From Scleromitrula shiraiana (lineage: Eukaryota > Ascomycota > Leotiomycetes > Helotiales > Sclerotiniaceae): 64,000 bases of DNA. The DNA is taken from NCBI GenBank assembly GCA_028455995.1, contig JABELC010000003.1, forward strand, positions 3,596,001 to 3,660,000. The letters run 5' to 3'. How positions within the stretch are numbered: position 1 is the stretch's first letter; every line of letters begins with the position of its first letter. The translations under genes were made by a program, and so were the position numbers. Under the pieces are notes generated by a model. That model searched no databases, was not told the DNA's origin, and saw only the letters and a program-made list of their open reading frames with translations. This document shows positions 24,077 to 35,248 of this stretch, piece by piece.

Positions 24077-25600
24077 TCATGCAACGTGTTTCTCCAACCA
24101 CTATTCACATGTATTAGCAATGATAATCACCTACCAATCCCTTCATAACCGCCCTCTCTCCTCCAACCCTCCCCCACCCCATTATCCAAAAGAACAAAAC
24201 AGAACAAGAAAAGCAAAAAACTCACCTCCTCCCACTGCTCTCCCGAAAAACTAGAGCTAATCGAATTCTCCACCACCCCATCCCAAACCACCGTCGGCGT
24301 AACATGAACGCCCACCAACCTATTCATCTTAACTAAAACCTTCAAATCATTCGTAACTCCATTGCCCGTATTCAATCCCCCATCTTTATCGGGCTTGTCG
24401 CTTATCTTAAGTAAATCGTACATGGCTTTTTCGTCGACACCTACTTCGGCGCCGATTTTGGCGAGGCGCGCGTAGGTTGTGTTGCGGGTTTCGTTTACGA
24501 CGTTGGCGTCGTAGAAGGAGGGGGAGGCGAGGAAGAGGGCACGGCTGAAGGGGTAGAAGAGGGTGGGTTGTACTAGATAGGAGGGGGTGTTAGTTCTGGA
24601 TGTTATGGATGGGATGGGAAATGTTGGTGAGAGAAAACGTCTAGTGACTACTTAGAAGTTTGGCCTACACTAGTAGCTCAAAGTATCTGTCGAAAAAGTG
24701 GTTTGAAATTTACAAACCCTCCACTGATCCCATTTCAAATCCCACAAAAAAATAAAACACAACATCTCATACAGAAACAAAAACCAAATCCTATCTTCGT
24801 CAAAACCCCTCTCTCTGACCACACCCTCCAACTTCTCTCTTTCCCCCTTTCCTTACTTTCTAAAACAAAAGAATAGAAAAATTACATAAGAGATCCCCAT
24901 CTCAAACCAACCCAATCCCCAAAATCCAAAACCCCTCCCAAACCCCAACAACTCAAAAAGGAAAAAAGAAAAAAAGAAGAAAGAAACCTACATTTCAAAA
25001 CCGCAACTCCCGCCTCATGAACCAAAGTAGAACTAGGATGCCACGGTTGAATCTGTTGACGGAACAAGATCTGAACCTTATCTTTGTATTTTTGTTCGAT
25101 GAGAGGGATTACGGATGTGTGGATTGTGTTGAACATTTTTGCCGAGAACTGGTTTGAGGGGGAGAGAGTGTTAGAGATTGGTTGGTGGTTTTTGGGAGGA
25201 GGGGGTAATGGGAGAATAGAGGGAGGGAAGGGGGGGGGAGAGGAGATGGGGGGGGGATTAGACGGGGGTGTAGCGAAGAGAGAGCAAGGAGGGAAGAGAA
25301 TAATAGAACAAGCGAGAAAGAAGAGATGATAATGATGATGAAGAGGAGAAATGGTAACAAGTTACAAGATATCCATGAGAGAGGTTGAAGGGAAAAGGAG
25401 TACACAGAAGGATATGCAATAAAGAACGTAGAGAGGCAAAGAAAAAGCACAGATAGATGGATGAGAAAAACGATAAGAAGAGAACGAGGAAGAGGAAAAC
25501 TCACAGGACAAACATAATCCAAATACAACTCCAACGTATGAAGCGTAGGGACATGACCCGCCGAGAACCTCTGGCCTGCGAATTTAGGTGCTAGAGCCAT
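24077..25600 (-). CDS. DsbA-like thioredoxin-fold protein (Thioredoxin_4 type)
   Basis: Four exons join in frame: 25600-25505, 25148-24992, 24572-24226 and 24100-24077, giving 207 residues. It opens MALAPKFAGQRF, then LELYLDYVCPFSAKMFNTIH, IQPWHPSSTLVHEAGVAVL, LFYPFSRALF, VVNETRNTTYARLAKI, LNTGNGVTNDLK and RLVGVHVTPTVVWDGVVEN, the usual order of the fungal DsbA/FrnE-like family, including the cis-Pro loop (VTPTV). The active site is CPFS (Cys31), so the second Cys of CxxC is replaced by Ser, as in monothiol members; redox role or glutathione-transferase-like use is possible. Introns are long for this window (125, 419 and 356 bp) and strand-biased: intron 1 is G-rich on the plus strand and intron 2 C-rich. 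No signal peptide, so cytosolic location is likely. Confidence 0.85.
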
Positions 25601-26299
25601 GATTTTATTGCTTGAGAGGAGAGGAAAGGAGAGGACAGGAGATTGATGGTTAGTTTGGTTGATTTGAGATGGGATGCGAGGAGTTGAGACTGGAGGGTTA
25701 ATAAGTTGGTAGATAGAGCTCGAAAGCTCAAAACGAAATGACGTGACTTTAGATGTGCATGTGGGGTAGATTGATTGATTGATAACAATTGATCAAATCA
25801 AATCAAATTAAATCAAATTAAATTAAATCAAATAAATAGATGCGAGGCGAGGCGGGGCTGGGCTTTTGGTGATACCAACCATATGCCGACTGGTGTCCAG
25901 TTCAGTTTTGATAGATGGTGGGTGAGTATGTATGTAAGTAGGTAGCCGGCGGTAACTTTTAAGATAGAATTCATTTTTAGCTGACTAGATGGTCTGGCAT
26001 CGATGAGAAGCTATGAATTAGTGCCTAGGGCTATCAAGCTATCTGATATGCATTATCCGCGAGATCCATTCATGCTAGCAGGTAGATAGATAAATTGAAA
26101 TAAAAAGGGTATCAATATGCGTTCATTATATTCCATTGATTATATCCATGTGTATCGTTGACTTATTCCTGCAAGTATGCTGTAGCATTTTTTATCCAAT
26201 ATATATATCAAATCCAAGCGCGCATCATGAGCCAAAAAAGCCCCTCCCCTCACTCCCCCAATATACAAGATATTCATTCGTTCGTTCATTCGTTCGTAA
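25601..26299. other. Spacer between two minus-strand genes
   Basis: Contains an AAATC/AAATT pentamer run (about 25797-25833), likely the promoter of the DsbA-like gene, and the 3' flank of the PX gene. No gene seen. Confidence 0.5.
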
Positions 26300-27105
26300 T
26301 TATGAGAATAGAAACTCCTTCAATACAGGGGATCCTGAGAATTCTGGATTAAGCAATATACAACTATAGCACACAAGATTAGAATCCGAATCCAGAAGTT
26401 TATAGCATGCTCAGTTGTAGATAGATCCAAGAAAAACTCACTTAAGAAAATATTGTAGTCCCACCCTACGATTTTCCAAGAACTTGGGGCGGAATTTTGA
26501 TATTACACTCTTGGGAGGTAGAGGGGGTATAGTAACCATAGAATTAGGGAAGGTTCGAATTAATTTGCATCTCAGATCGTCGAATTCGGAGAAACGTTTG
26601 CGAATGCGTATCGTAGATCCCTATGTAATAAATCCATCAATCAGTATTTATTCAAAGCACACCTCATCGCGTCAGATCGATCACAAAAATTTTGAAAACG
26701 CACATGTAGAGTTTCGACAGTAATATTCCAAACAACAAATGCGCCTATATTCGTCGTACTCCCATTTACCACAACATGATCATCAATATGTACACTCCTA
26801 GCCCAACACGCTTCATTTTTAGCATCCTCCCCGTCGGTATTATCCTGCAGTGTGATTCCGACAGGCCCAATCGATTCAATGGATATATTTGAGATGGATC
26901 TCGAATGCGATTGATGCCAATATGGAGGAGAAGTTGTTGGGGAAGATGTCGCAGATTCGTTCAAATGGTCTACGGAATGGATGTGTGATGAGGTGATTGG
27001 ACGTTTGCTTGGTCCTATAGTATCGCCCTTCAAATTCGAATTGTCATTGCTAATGTGATAGCCTGTGGCAGACTCCATCCATTTGTGATGGCTGTTGCCA
27101 CTCAA
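26300..27105 (-). CDS. YPT35: PX-domain protein, YPT35-like
   Basis: Exons 27105-26704, 26620-26442 and 26363-26300 join to 214 residues ending LKEFLFS. The N-terminal 80 residues are polar and low in conservation. The PX domain begins near residue 95: CWARSVHIDDHVVVNG, GAFVVWNITVETL, then IRIRKRFSEFDDLRCKL with the phosphoinositide-binding Arg-Tyr/Phe-Ser-Glu-Phe motif, IPPLPPKSVISKF with the Pro-rich loop, and RRVGLQYFLNCILLNPEF. Yeast Ypt35 is an endosomal/vacuolar PI3P-binding adaptor that recruits Vps13 to contact sites; that role is inferred by homology. Introns are 83 and 78 bp. A further 5' exon cannot be excluded. Confidence 0.85.
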
Positions 27106-27936
27106 ATAAGTATTATTGTTATTGTATGATGTTTCAATGATGATTCAAATCATCAATAAGGAGGATGATTGTAGTTAAGAATTTGTTAAGAAAAAGAGAA
27201 GATCCTTGTAGTTTCTCCAATCTAAAAAGTATATCGCTGCTTTGTTCATTTTTTTATGACTTGGCGTGCTGTCACTGGGATTTTTTGAAGGTTTGTGGAA
27301 CCTACCTAGGTACTATCCAAGACCACTCGATTGATCTACTCTTGATAATGATAACGCGATATCAATAATATCATATGCTATTGATGATATATAGTATTGC
27401 ACAGTATCGGACATCCGTTTCAACCGTTGAATTTATCATAAGATGGATTGATGTTTAAAAAGGCGGGGAATAATGATCTGAGCGGCAGCAGTAGGGTAGT
27501 GGTCTCGGGGGCATGAATGAATAAATGGATGAATCAATGAATGATTGTTGAGTTTGACAGGTTTGATATATCAACTTTTATTCGTTGAATATAAATAATG
27601 CAACTATTCACTCCTTCATAGGTAATATCTTGAGTCGTAGACTCGTTGGGTTGATCCGCTTCTACGCGTGCTTCCGCCTTACTTTGAGAGACCATTTGAG
27701 GAGAAGGGAGATGTGGATACTTTTTCTTGAGGAGTAATAAAAAATATGAAGATTTTTCCGTTCTCGTTACCTACGAGGGTATCACTCGAGGGAATCACTG
27801 GGATAATCAGATGTAACAAGGATGGATTGAAAGGTCTCGTGGGATAAAGTGCGGATACTGTAGGTGAGTTGATTAGATTGACTAATGGTATGCTATGATA
27901 TGATATGCATGCATGTTACTCTTCTTGCATCTACTC

Positions 27937-27978
27937 ATTCACTCGCTCACTCACTCACTCACTCACTCACTCACTCAC
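27937..27978. repeat. CACT tetranucleotide array
   Basis: About ten units of ACTC/CACT with one CACTCG interruption near the start. Confidence 0.9.
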
Positions 27979-28049
27979 ATGGGCAGACTTACCTAGAACT
28001 TACATAGCATTCAACACTAGTATATAGAAATACGAAGGAAAGTTTCAAT

Positions 28050-28089
28050 AAAATGCAGTAAAATGCAGTAAAATGCAGTAAAATGCAGT
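28050..28089. repeat. Four perfect copies of AAAATGCAGT
   Basis: A 10-bp unit repeated four times head to tail, with a fifth changed unit after it. Confidence 0.9.
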
Positions 28090-28934
28090 GAAATACTCAT
28101 TCAAGTGGTGGTGTGAAGCCATCTATACGAATAATATGATGCTAAAGATGGAAATCTTTACATTGATTTGATCTATCTCTTCGGGATAAAGTTGTGAATC
28201 TTTGGTCTCCACCATAAATTTTGAGGCTAGTGAATATCTAGATAGAATTGCCTCAAATTAGTTTTATTAATTGGTTGAATCTTCAAAGCTAAACTTAAAT
28301 AAGTTTAAGTCAGTTAATAAAGTTATCTCTTACCTGCATATTTAAGTAGTATTTTATTGCAGATGGGTACGATGAGGCGCTTTGAACGAGTCGGGGTGTC
28401 GGGGTTCAACATTATTGAATAAAGAATAACTTTTTGGTTAGATTTTATTATTATTATTATTATTATTATATACTTCCATAGATAACCTCCTCAACCTCCA
28501 CCACCTCCTCCCCTCTCCTCTCCTTCTACTCTTTTCCCTTCTCCCCCTCATCGTCTATCCCATTTTCCCATATATCAATCGTCCTACACGAAAACACATT
28601 CGCTTTATCTTGGTTTGAAATTGAATATTCTATTCTGTGAATAAATATTTGTGATAAATCTAAAATAATACTTTCGTTTCGTATTCAGATTCATATTTCT
28701 TCTGCAATATCTGCAAGGTAAATAAATATTCTATTAATTCCTAGTTACATTCCGTACAAGCCAACGAGAAAAAAAAATAATACGCCCGCCACCTTTTAAA
28801 ATTTGAGCAACATTCTCATCTCCTTCCTTTCTCTGAAATTCCTGACTGACCTTCCGTGTTGTGTGTCCAACAGTCTCCTTGAAATAAGAACATACGACCT
28901 TCAAACTCTTCAATTCATACACAATACATACAAA

Positions 28935-29652
28935 ATGCATTCGTTCAAGATCTCCGCAGCTTTCGTAGCTACCACCTTGTTTAGCTTGTCTGGTGCACAA
29001 TATGCTGTCGACCCTGATAGCGTTCCATTAGCCACTCGTTGTATGTTTATTCCGACCGTTTGTCTTTTCTCGAAGGTATACTAACAAACGAATCTCTAGC
29101 TGCTTGGTGTCAATCTCAACAAACATCTTGCCCATTGCTTTGTCTTCAACTTCCAGGAGTTTCATCTTCAACTACAGATGCCAATACTTGTGATCCTGTA
29201 AGTTTACTGCGATGGTCATTCATTTTGCTCAAAGCTAATCAACCAAATAGAAAACCCTCACATATCAATGTATTTGTGGAAATGGACAATCACCAAATGC
29301 TTCCGAATACTCTCAAACCCTCCCATACTTTATCTGTACCGAATATGGTAACCAATGTGTTTCGGCATGCGATGGTAACTCTGCTTGTCAAAGTGCTTGC
29401 AGAGACGACAACCCTTGCGGAGCTCAAAACCCAACTCGTATCAACACTACAAGCAGTGCTACTCAAAGTGCAACCGGTACAAATGGCGCCAGCAGTACAA
29501 ACAACGTAGCATACACAGGATTGGGAGGATCTTCGGCTACAAAAACATCTACTCCTAAGAGTGGAGCACAATTGACCACGGACTTTGGTCGGGCATATGG
29601 TCTAGCCGTTGTTCTTGCAGGTGTTTTCGCTGGATTTACTTTGGTCATGTGA
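28935..29652 (+). CDS. GPI-anchored Cys-rich cell-surface protein (DUF7707-like)
   Basis: Exons 28935-29040, 29100-29197 and 29251-29652 join to 201 residues. It starts with a signal peptide (MHSFKISAAFVATTLFSLSG, cleavage near AQ). The mature part has eight or more spaced cysteines: AWCQSQQTSCPLLC, ANTCDP, YQCICGNGQSPN, YFICTEYGNQCVSAC, ACQSACRDDNPCGA. This is a recognisable fungal secreted fold without known activity. A Ser/Thr/Asn-rich stalk follows, and the C-terminus (GRAYGLAVVLAGVFAGFTLV) is a hydrophobic tail ending right at the stop, as in GPI-anchor signals. The product should sit on the plasma membrane or wall. Confidence 0.82.
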
Positions 29653-30932
29653 GCTGACTACTGGTTGGCCATATTGGATATATGGGTTAGACCTTCCATC
29701 GGCCTAACAAGATATTCCATGATCTTTTGAATTTTAACATTGCATTCGGACGGAGACAAATTTTGGGAATTGAATTTAGCGGTCATGGATGTTTTTTGCA
29801 ACATCTTTTTTATTAAACGTTTCTTGCACATAGTGTTTGCCGCATGGGTTTCTCTTTTTATTTGGGGTTAATGGGGGGGAGAGTTCAACTTTGCTTTATA
29901 GCTGCTCCTTTAATAATTGGTAATGAAGGAAAAAATTGATTAACTTTAAACAACTCGCAACGACGACGACAGACAAGCTCACTTCTAGCTACGAAATAGA
30001 AAGTATTAAATCAGACTAAGATTATTAAAAGATTACTAAAAGAGATTATGCATTGAGCATTTGATGTCAAGTTGTGAATGCATAGATGCGGAATATATTG
30101 TGAATTGAATTGACATGAATGTGGGCCAAAACTTTTTGATCCATTTATATTATATGAACATGAAAGAACCCCTATTTTATTTGACATGTGAAAGGGAATA
30201 ATAATTACTTGATTCTGGTACAGTAGAAGAAATAGAATAGAAGCAAGTCAAGAGAAAACAGCAAGGATTATTTCATCATGTTATTAAAGAGAGAGGTTTG
30301 TGATATATATATACATATATATATATATATATTTCTTTTATTCTACGAATACGTACAGCAATCATTATTAATCAATGGGCATTGTATTTATATGTATTCA
30401 TTTGATTTGTAATTAGATACGAAGTTTTTTCTTTCTTTTATCTCTATTTTATCTTTATTTTATTTCTATTTTATTTCTATTTTATCTCTATTTTATCTCT
30501 ATTTTATCTATTTAGATGCTTTCGTACAAAAGAATCTTAAAGCTTAAAGCAAGCTTCTTTTCTTTACCGCTAACTACATATCTAGCAATTAATAACTGAC
30601 GCGGATCTCTACCTGTACCGTACCGGGCGGTATTATTATTATTATTATTCTAATAATTCCCAATCTAAGAAAGCTTCATTCGAATTCTTTAACCTTCTAT
30701 CTTTTGATTGATTGATTTATTGATTAATTGATTTATTATAAGATTATTTTACCGCTTTACCGTGCTGTAAAAAATTATTGCAATTGTACTATATTGGTTT
30801 TCTGTCCTTCTTCTCTTCTATCCTCTCCTCTCCGATTTTCTGTCCATTATTTCCGTACATTACATTATATATATTACATTACATTACATTATAATACATT
30901 ATAACATAATAGACATGTACATTTGAATTAAT
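29653..30932. other. AT-rich spacer with CTATTTTAT repeats
   Basis: No gene seen. Holds an AT dinucleotide run (about 30306-30332), an array of TCTATTTTAT-like units (about 30440-30510), an ATT run (about 30632-30650) and ACATT repeats (about 30860-30905). Confidence 0.6.
30440..30510. repeat. TCTATTTTAT-type array
   Basis: About six imperfect units of 10-12 bases. Confidence 0.8.
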
Positions 30933-33111
30933 TTGAATCAATTCAACGATTCTTTTTTTTTTTTTTCATTTCATTTCAATTCATTTATTTACACCAACCC
31001 AAACCAAACCAATCTAATCCAATCCAATCCAACTAGTACCTGTACACCACTAAAGAAACCCCCTCAAATTTCACACCTTTCCCAATCTAAACGAATCAAT
31101 CTCCCGATCAATCGCTCGGCGGAAGCGGATTCCCCTGATACATCTGTCAAGATTCGTCCGAACGAGAAGCCGTTGGCTGTCAATACAGCAAAGAGTGAAG
31201 GTCTTGACGGTGAAGAGGTTTTGCCGTTGCCGGTTACCACGCCTAAGTTTAAGAAGGAGATTGGAAGAGGTATAATGGGTAGGAGGAGTGAGTTTGGTTT
31301 TTTTTTTTTTTTTTTTCCTTTTTTTTCTTTTTTAATTGGGGGTTGAGGGGGGGTTTGGGATTGGAGGGTTTGAGGGTTTGAGGAGGGGAAGAGAAGAGAA
31401 AAGGATATGGGGAGGGGAGGAAGAGGAAGAGGAAGAGGAAGAGGAAGAGGAAGAGGAAGAGGAAGAGGAAGAGGAAGAGGAAGAGGAAGAGGAAGAGGAA
31501 GAGGAAGAGGAAGAATGGGCGACGTGATGCGGTGTTATAGAATCGGAATGAACGAAACGAAGAGTGAAAGGACCAGAAAAAAACAGGGAAAAGAAAAGAA
31601 AAGAAAATCAAGCAAACTAAAAAGGTGAATTTATGCTAACCTACCGGAACTTAAAACAGAAGAAGCTGCGCATGAATGCGTATCGGAAGAAGCACTTGTG
31701 CATCTGAAATCGTACAAATATTCGAGTGTGGATAAGAGTTTGATTTCGAATTATATTTTAAAACATTATGTATGTGCCAATTGGAGATGAGAGAAGAGAG
31801 GATTCCTGGGAAATGAAGAGAGAAATGAAACGGATGATATGGATTATATGAAGATTTGATTGCTAAGATCTTTATAGTGGAATGCTTTTGTCGAATTATT
31901 ACCGTTATGGCTGGCGCCGAATATGGTTACCTTGTTGGGGTTCTTCTTCATTCTGTCGAATGTTATATGTTTGGAAATTTGGATGCCGGATTTAGTGGGA
32001 CCTGTATGTATTTCCCTTTTCCTTCTACGATCTGTAGAAACAGTATGTAATTTTACAGGTCAGCTAACTGGTGGATTTTGTATTATAGGGTCCCTCATGG
32101 TTATATTACAGTTTTGCGTTCGGATTATGGATGTATTCAACAATGGACAACGTAGATGGGAAACAAGCCCGACGAACCGGAACCTCCAGCGGCCTAGGTG
32201 AACTCTTCGACCACGGAATCGACTCTCTAAATTGCACACTAGCAAGTCTCTGCGAAACCGCCGCCATGGGCCTAGGAACCTCAAGAGCAGGAATTTTCAC
32301 AGCACTTATCCCTTGTCTCCCCATGTTCTTCTCAACCTGGGAAACCTACCACACACATACCCTCTACCTAGGCGTCTTCAACGGCCCCACTGAAGGCCTC
32401 ATCCTCGCCTGCACAATCATGATACTATCCGGGTACTACGGCCCCGAAATCTGGACCCATCGCATCACCGACCTAGTAGGCCACCACTATTTCCTCGGCT
32501 ACCACGAATTCTTCGGCACCTATTCCGTGCGCGACCTCTGGGTCCCCATCCTCGTCATCTCCCTCTTCGGCGCGCACGTCCCCTTCTGCGTCATCAACGT
32601 CGTCAAAGCCCGCCGACGCGACAATCTCCCCGTCCTCCCCGTCTTCCTAGAATGGACCCCCATGGCCGTCTTCACCTTCTCCGTAGGCGCCTGGCTCTTC
32701 TCCCCCTACTCCACCCTCATGGCTGAAAACCGCCTCGTCCTCTTCTGTCTCACCATGTCCTTCGTCTTCGGCCGCATGACGACGAAAATCATCCTCGCGC
32801 ATCTAACCCGCCAGCCGTTCCCTTACTGGACCGTCATGCTCACGCCCCTTGTCGGGGGCGCCCTCCTCGGAAATCTCCCGCGCTTCGGCCTCCCTGCTGT
32901 GAGTGTGGCGGTGGAATTGTGGTATCTGAGAGCGTATTTTGTCTTTGCGCTGGTGGTTTATTTCCGCTGGGCATTTTTGGTTGTTGGGAGTATTTGTGAG
33001 TACTTGGGGATTAATTGTTTGACGATTCCGAGTGAGAAGGTGAAGACGGGGAAGGCGGGGAAGGGGGAGGGGAATGGGATTGTCTTGCCCACGGAGAAGA
33101 GGGCGGATTAG
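30933..33111 (+). CDS. EPT1: Aminoalcohol phosphotransferase (choline/ethanolamine phosphotransferase, EPT1/CPT1-like)
   Basis: Exons ending 31269, then 31660-31769, 31878-32003 and 32089-33111 join in one frame. The conserved core starts near 31700 with LKSYKYSSVDKSLISNYIL, WLAPNMVTLLGF, and the CDP-alcohol phosphotransferase signature DG-x2-AR-x8-G-x3-D-x3-D at 32155-32223 (DGKQARR, then GLGELFDHGID). Several membrane helices follow to a basic tail. The enzyme makes phosphatidylcholine or phosphatidylethanolamine from CDP-choline or CDP-ethanolamine and diacylglycerol in the ER or Golgi; choline versus ethanolamine preference cannot be read from sequence. The first exon is odd: if translation starts at 30933 the protein is 531 residues, against about 400 in the family, and the first 70 residues are low-complexity. 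The acidic stretch SVKIRPNEKPLAVNTAKSEG looks coding, so the true start may lie between, or in an unseen exon. Confidence 0.83.
31418..31514. repeat. GAGGAA hexamer array inside an EPT1 intron
   Basis: About 16 perfect hexamers, all purine on the coding strand, within the 390-bp intron 31270-31659. The same intron has long T runs at 31299-31332. Confidence 0.92.
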
Positions 33112-34281
33112 GATTAGATGGTGGGGGTGGTGTAGGGGGAGGGGTGGGTGGGATGGGATGGGATGCTTGTTTTATTATTGAGCGTGCATAGCATGGTTTG
33201 GAATGGCATGGCATGGCATGGCATGGAATTGCCTGGTATAGTTGAGCTTCTTTTTCATGATTTGATCGATGCGATGCGATGCGATGCGATGCGATGCGAT
33301 GAGTTGAAATCATGCGAGATGAGATTAGATGAGATGAGGGGAGATACTTTCCTATCTAGATACCGAATATGAGTAGGTAGATAGCTGGAAGGTATTGAAT
33401 TGATTTGAGTTGATTTGAGTTTCTCTACTCTACTCTACTCTGCGGTTTTTGGGCGTGGTGTGAGGTACTTGGTTGGTTGGATAGGATAGCATAGGATAGG
33501 ATAGGATAGAGGAAGGGTGGGAAGTGGAGAAGTGGGAAGTGGGAAATGGGAAATAATCGATGAGATTTTAATGGGAGGAAAAGGAAAGGGAAAGGAAAGG
33601 AAAAGGAAAGGAGGGGTTACAATGGGGATATGATATGATATGGTATGATATGATATGATATGATATGATATGATATGATATGGTATAATATGATATGATA
33701 TAATGTTACGTTGTATATGGTATGGAATCGGATAGATAGATAGATATATTAATATGGATGTTAGAGTGCGGGAATTGAAGATGAAGATGAAGATGGAGAT
33801 GAAGATGGAGATGAAGATGGAGATGGAGATGGAGATGCTTATTAATTATATGATATGATATGATGTTACTTTCATGGATGCAATAAATAATTTATTAATA
33901 GATAGATACATAGATGGATATATAGATAGATGGATGGATAGATGGATAGATTTTGAATGTACTTTTTTAATTTGATACTCTTTTGGGTGTATGAATATGG
34001 TTTTCTCTGCTTTTCATGGAGGGGTTTGCATATTTGCTTGTTTGTGTGAGGTGGGTGGGATGGGCGAAGTAGGTGAAGTAGGTGAACGAAGTTCGCGATG
34101 TTATCTTTTGGACAAAATCTATTTGTAATATATCTTTTATTTGAGTTTACATTATACAGTCCTTATTATAACGATTGTAGAAATCTACGAATAATATGAT
34201 ATAGAAAGATAGTATTCTAGAACATTCACAAGCGTTTTAAACTTTTATCGAGAAGTTGGACTTGATTGAATACAGTCATCC
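33112..34281. other. Microsatellite-dense 3' spacer of EPT1
   Basis: Many unrelated short arrays follow one another: GGCAT (33203-33226), GATGC (33266-33302), GGATA (about 33480-33508), GATAT (33627-33704), GATGAA/GATGGA (33778-33836) and GATA/GATG (33895-33952). No gene seen. Confidence 0.75.
33627..33704. repeat. GATAT pentamer array
   Basis: About 15 units of TGATA with a few GGTATA changes. Confidence 0.88.
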
Positions 34282-34524
34282 CTAATCGATAATCGATAAT
34301 CGATATTCTAGGATATTATATCTACGTGGTTGAATGAATCTCTTGTCATCTAGTGACAGGCTATGTATAGTGCATCGGTCATCACTCGAATTCGGCTTAT
34401 ATAGGTTGCAGAGTTTTAGAATAGGCCCATGATTAGTATAGAGTTTACTATAGTGGGAAGAATTGGCTGGACCTCCCAAAGGCTCGTAGGTTTTCTTTGG
34501 AACTTGCAACTTCTGGGTACTTAC

Positions 34525-34915
34525 TGGTATCATAGATCGTATCGAGGGGGTTGTTGGATGCAAGATTGATATATCTAAGAAGCTCGTCAGCAAATATTCT
34601 TTTCGTGACACGTTCCGATAGAGAGGGAAGGGAAACTTGCGTGCTATCATGAGCCAGTCCATCAGTACTACGCCAGAGTTCACGAACTTTGGATAAAAAG
34701 GAAACAGCTTTGGTATCTAGGTTTGAATCGTTATACCATGGAAGAACCGCGGCTTGAATGTTGACCGTCAACCAGTGCTTGCTGTTGCACCCCATTTCAT
34801 ATGAGTATCCATTCAGCTTCGATCTTCTTCTTCCCTTCTTAAGCAGATGAGTCGCTGTATATGCCGCCAAAGTACAACGAAGAAAAAGCATTTCCATAAG
34901 CTTTTCTGCACACAT
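34525..34915 (-). CDS. Unidentified exon-like frame
   Basis: The frame from ATG at 34913-34915 (MCAEKLMEMLFLRC) gives about 130 residues of normal composition, including NIQAAVLPWYND, FLSKVRELWRST, LSERVTKRIFADELLRYI and NPLDTIYDT, and then meets a perfect GTAAGT donor at 34519-34524. No partner exon downstream or upstream was found, and I do not recognise the family. It may be a surviving piece of a decayed gene. Confidence 0.35.
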
Positions 34916-35010
34916 AATAACAGTTCTGCATGTTCATTTATGGCTGTAAGAGAAACTACGCAAACATGCAATTACATTTAATACTGATTCCACTCCATTC
35001 TCGTATTTAG

Positions 35011-35248
35011 AAACCGCTTCTCGTGGTACCACAAAGCCGAAAACCATGACATGGTCCTCGACTGTGAGAATAAAGCGATGGCAGCCATGAGAGAGAGCCA
35101 TGCCGAGGAAGATCGGATTGATTATGCGAACTGGAACCGCACAGATCCTATCCAGCGACGATATCGAGGAGCAGAAGGGTTAGAGAAGCTGAGGGAATTG
35201 AAGTTGAAATGGCATCCGCAAGGTGTTTTCACACGTCCACTGTTGTGA
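35011..35248 (+). pseudogene. 3'-terminal exon remnant, probably of an FAD-linked oxidoreductase
   Basis: After an acceptor-like TTTAG at 35006-35010 the frame reads NRFSWYHKAENHDM, then DYANWNRTDPIQRRYRG, LEKLRELKLKWHPQGVFT and a stop. The end pattern (YRG.EGLEKLR.LK.KWDP.GVFT) resembles the C-terminus of fungal FAD-binding berberine-bridge-type oxidases. Nothing on the plus strand upstream supplies the FAD-binding domain, so it is a 5'-truncated remnant. Family assignment is tentative. Confidence 0.4.

Larger units (their letters stand above)
27106..28934. other. Spacer with microsatellites; promoter region of the GPI-protein gene
   Basis: Contains a CACT array (27937-27978), a four-unit 10-bp array AAAATGCAGT (about 28050-28089), an ATT array (about 28449-28470) and a C/T-rich strand at 28490-28560 typical of fungal promoters. 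No gene seen. Confidence 0.6.

Noticed and set aside
25109..25600. A 163-residue single-exon reading of the DsbA-like gene
   Set aside because: After VCP it runs into intron sequence; splicing at 25504 gives the conserved continuation.
27937..28089. CRISPR-like repeat array
   Set aside because: Head-to-tail microsatellite units without spacers, in a eukaryotic context.
31249..31611. Phe/Leu and Glu repeat proteins over the GAGGAA array
   Set aside because: Pure translation of a microsatellite inside an intron.
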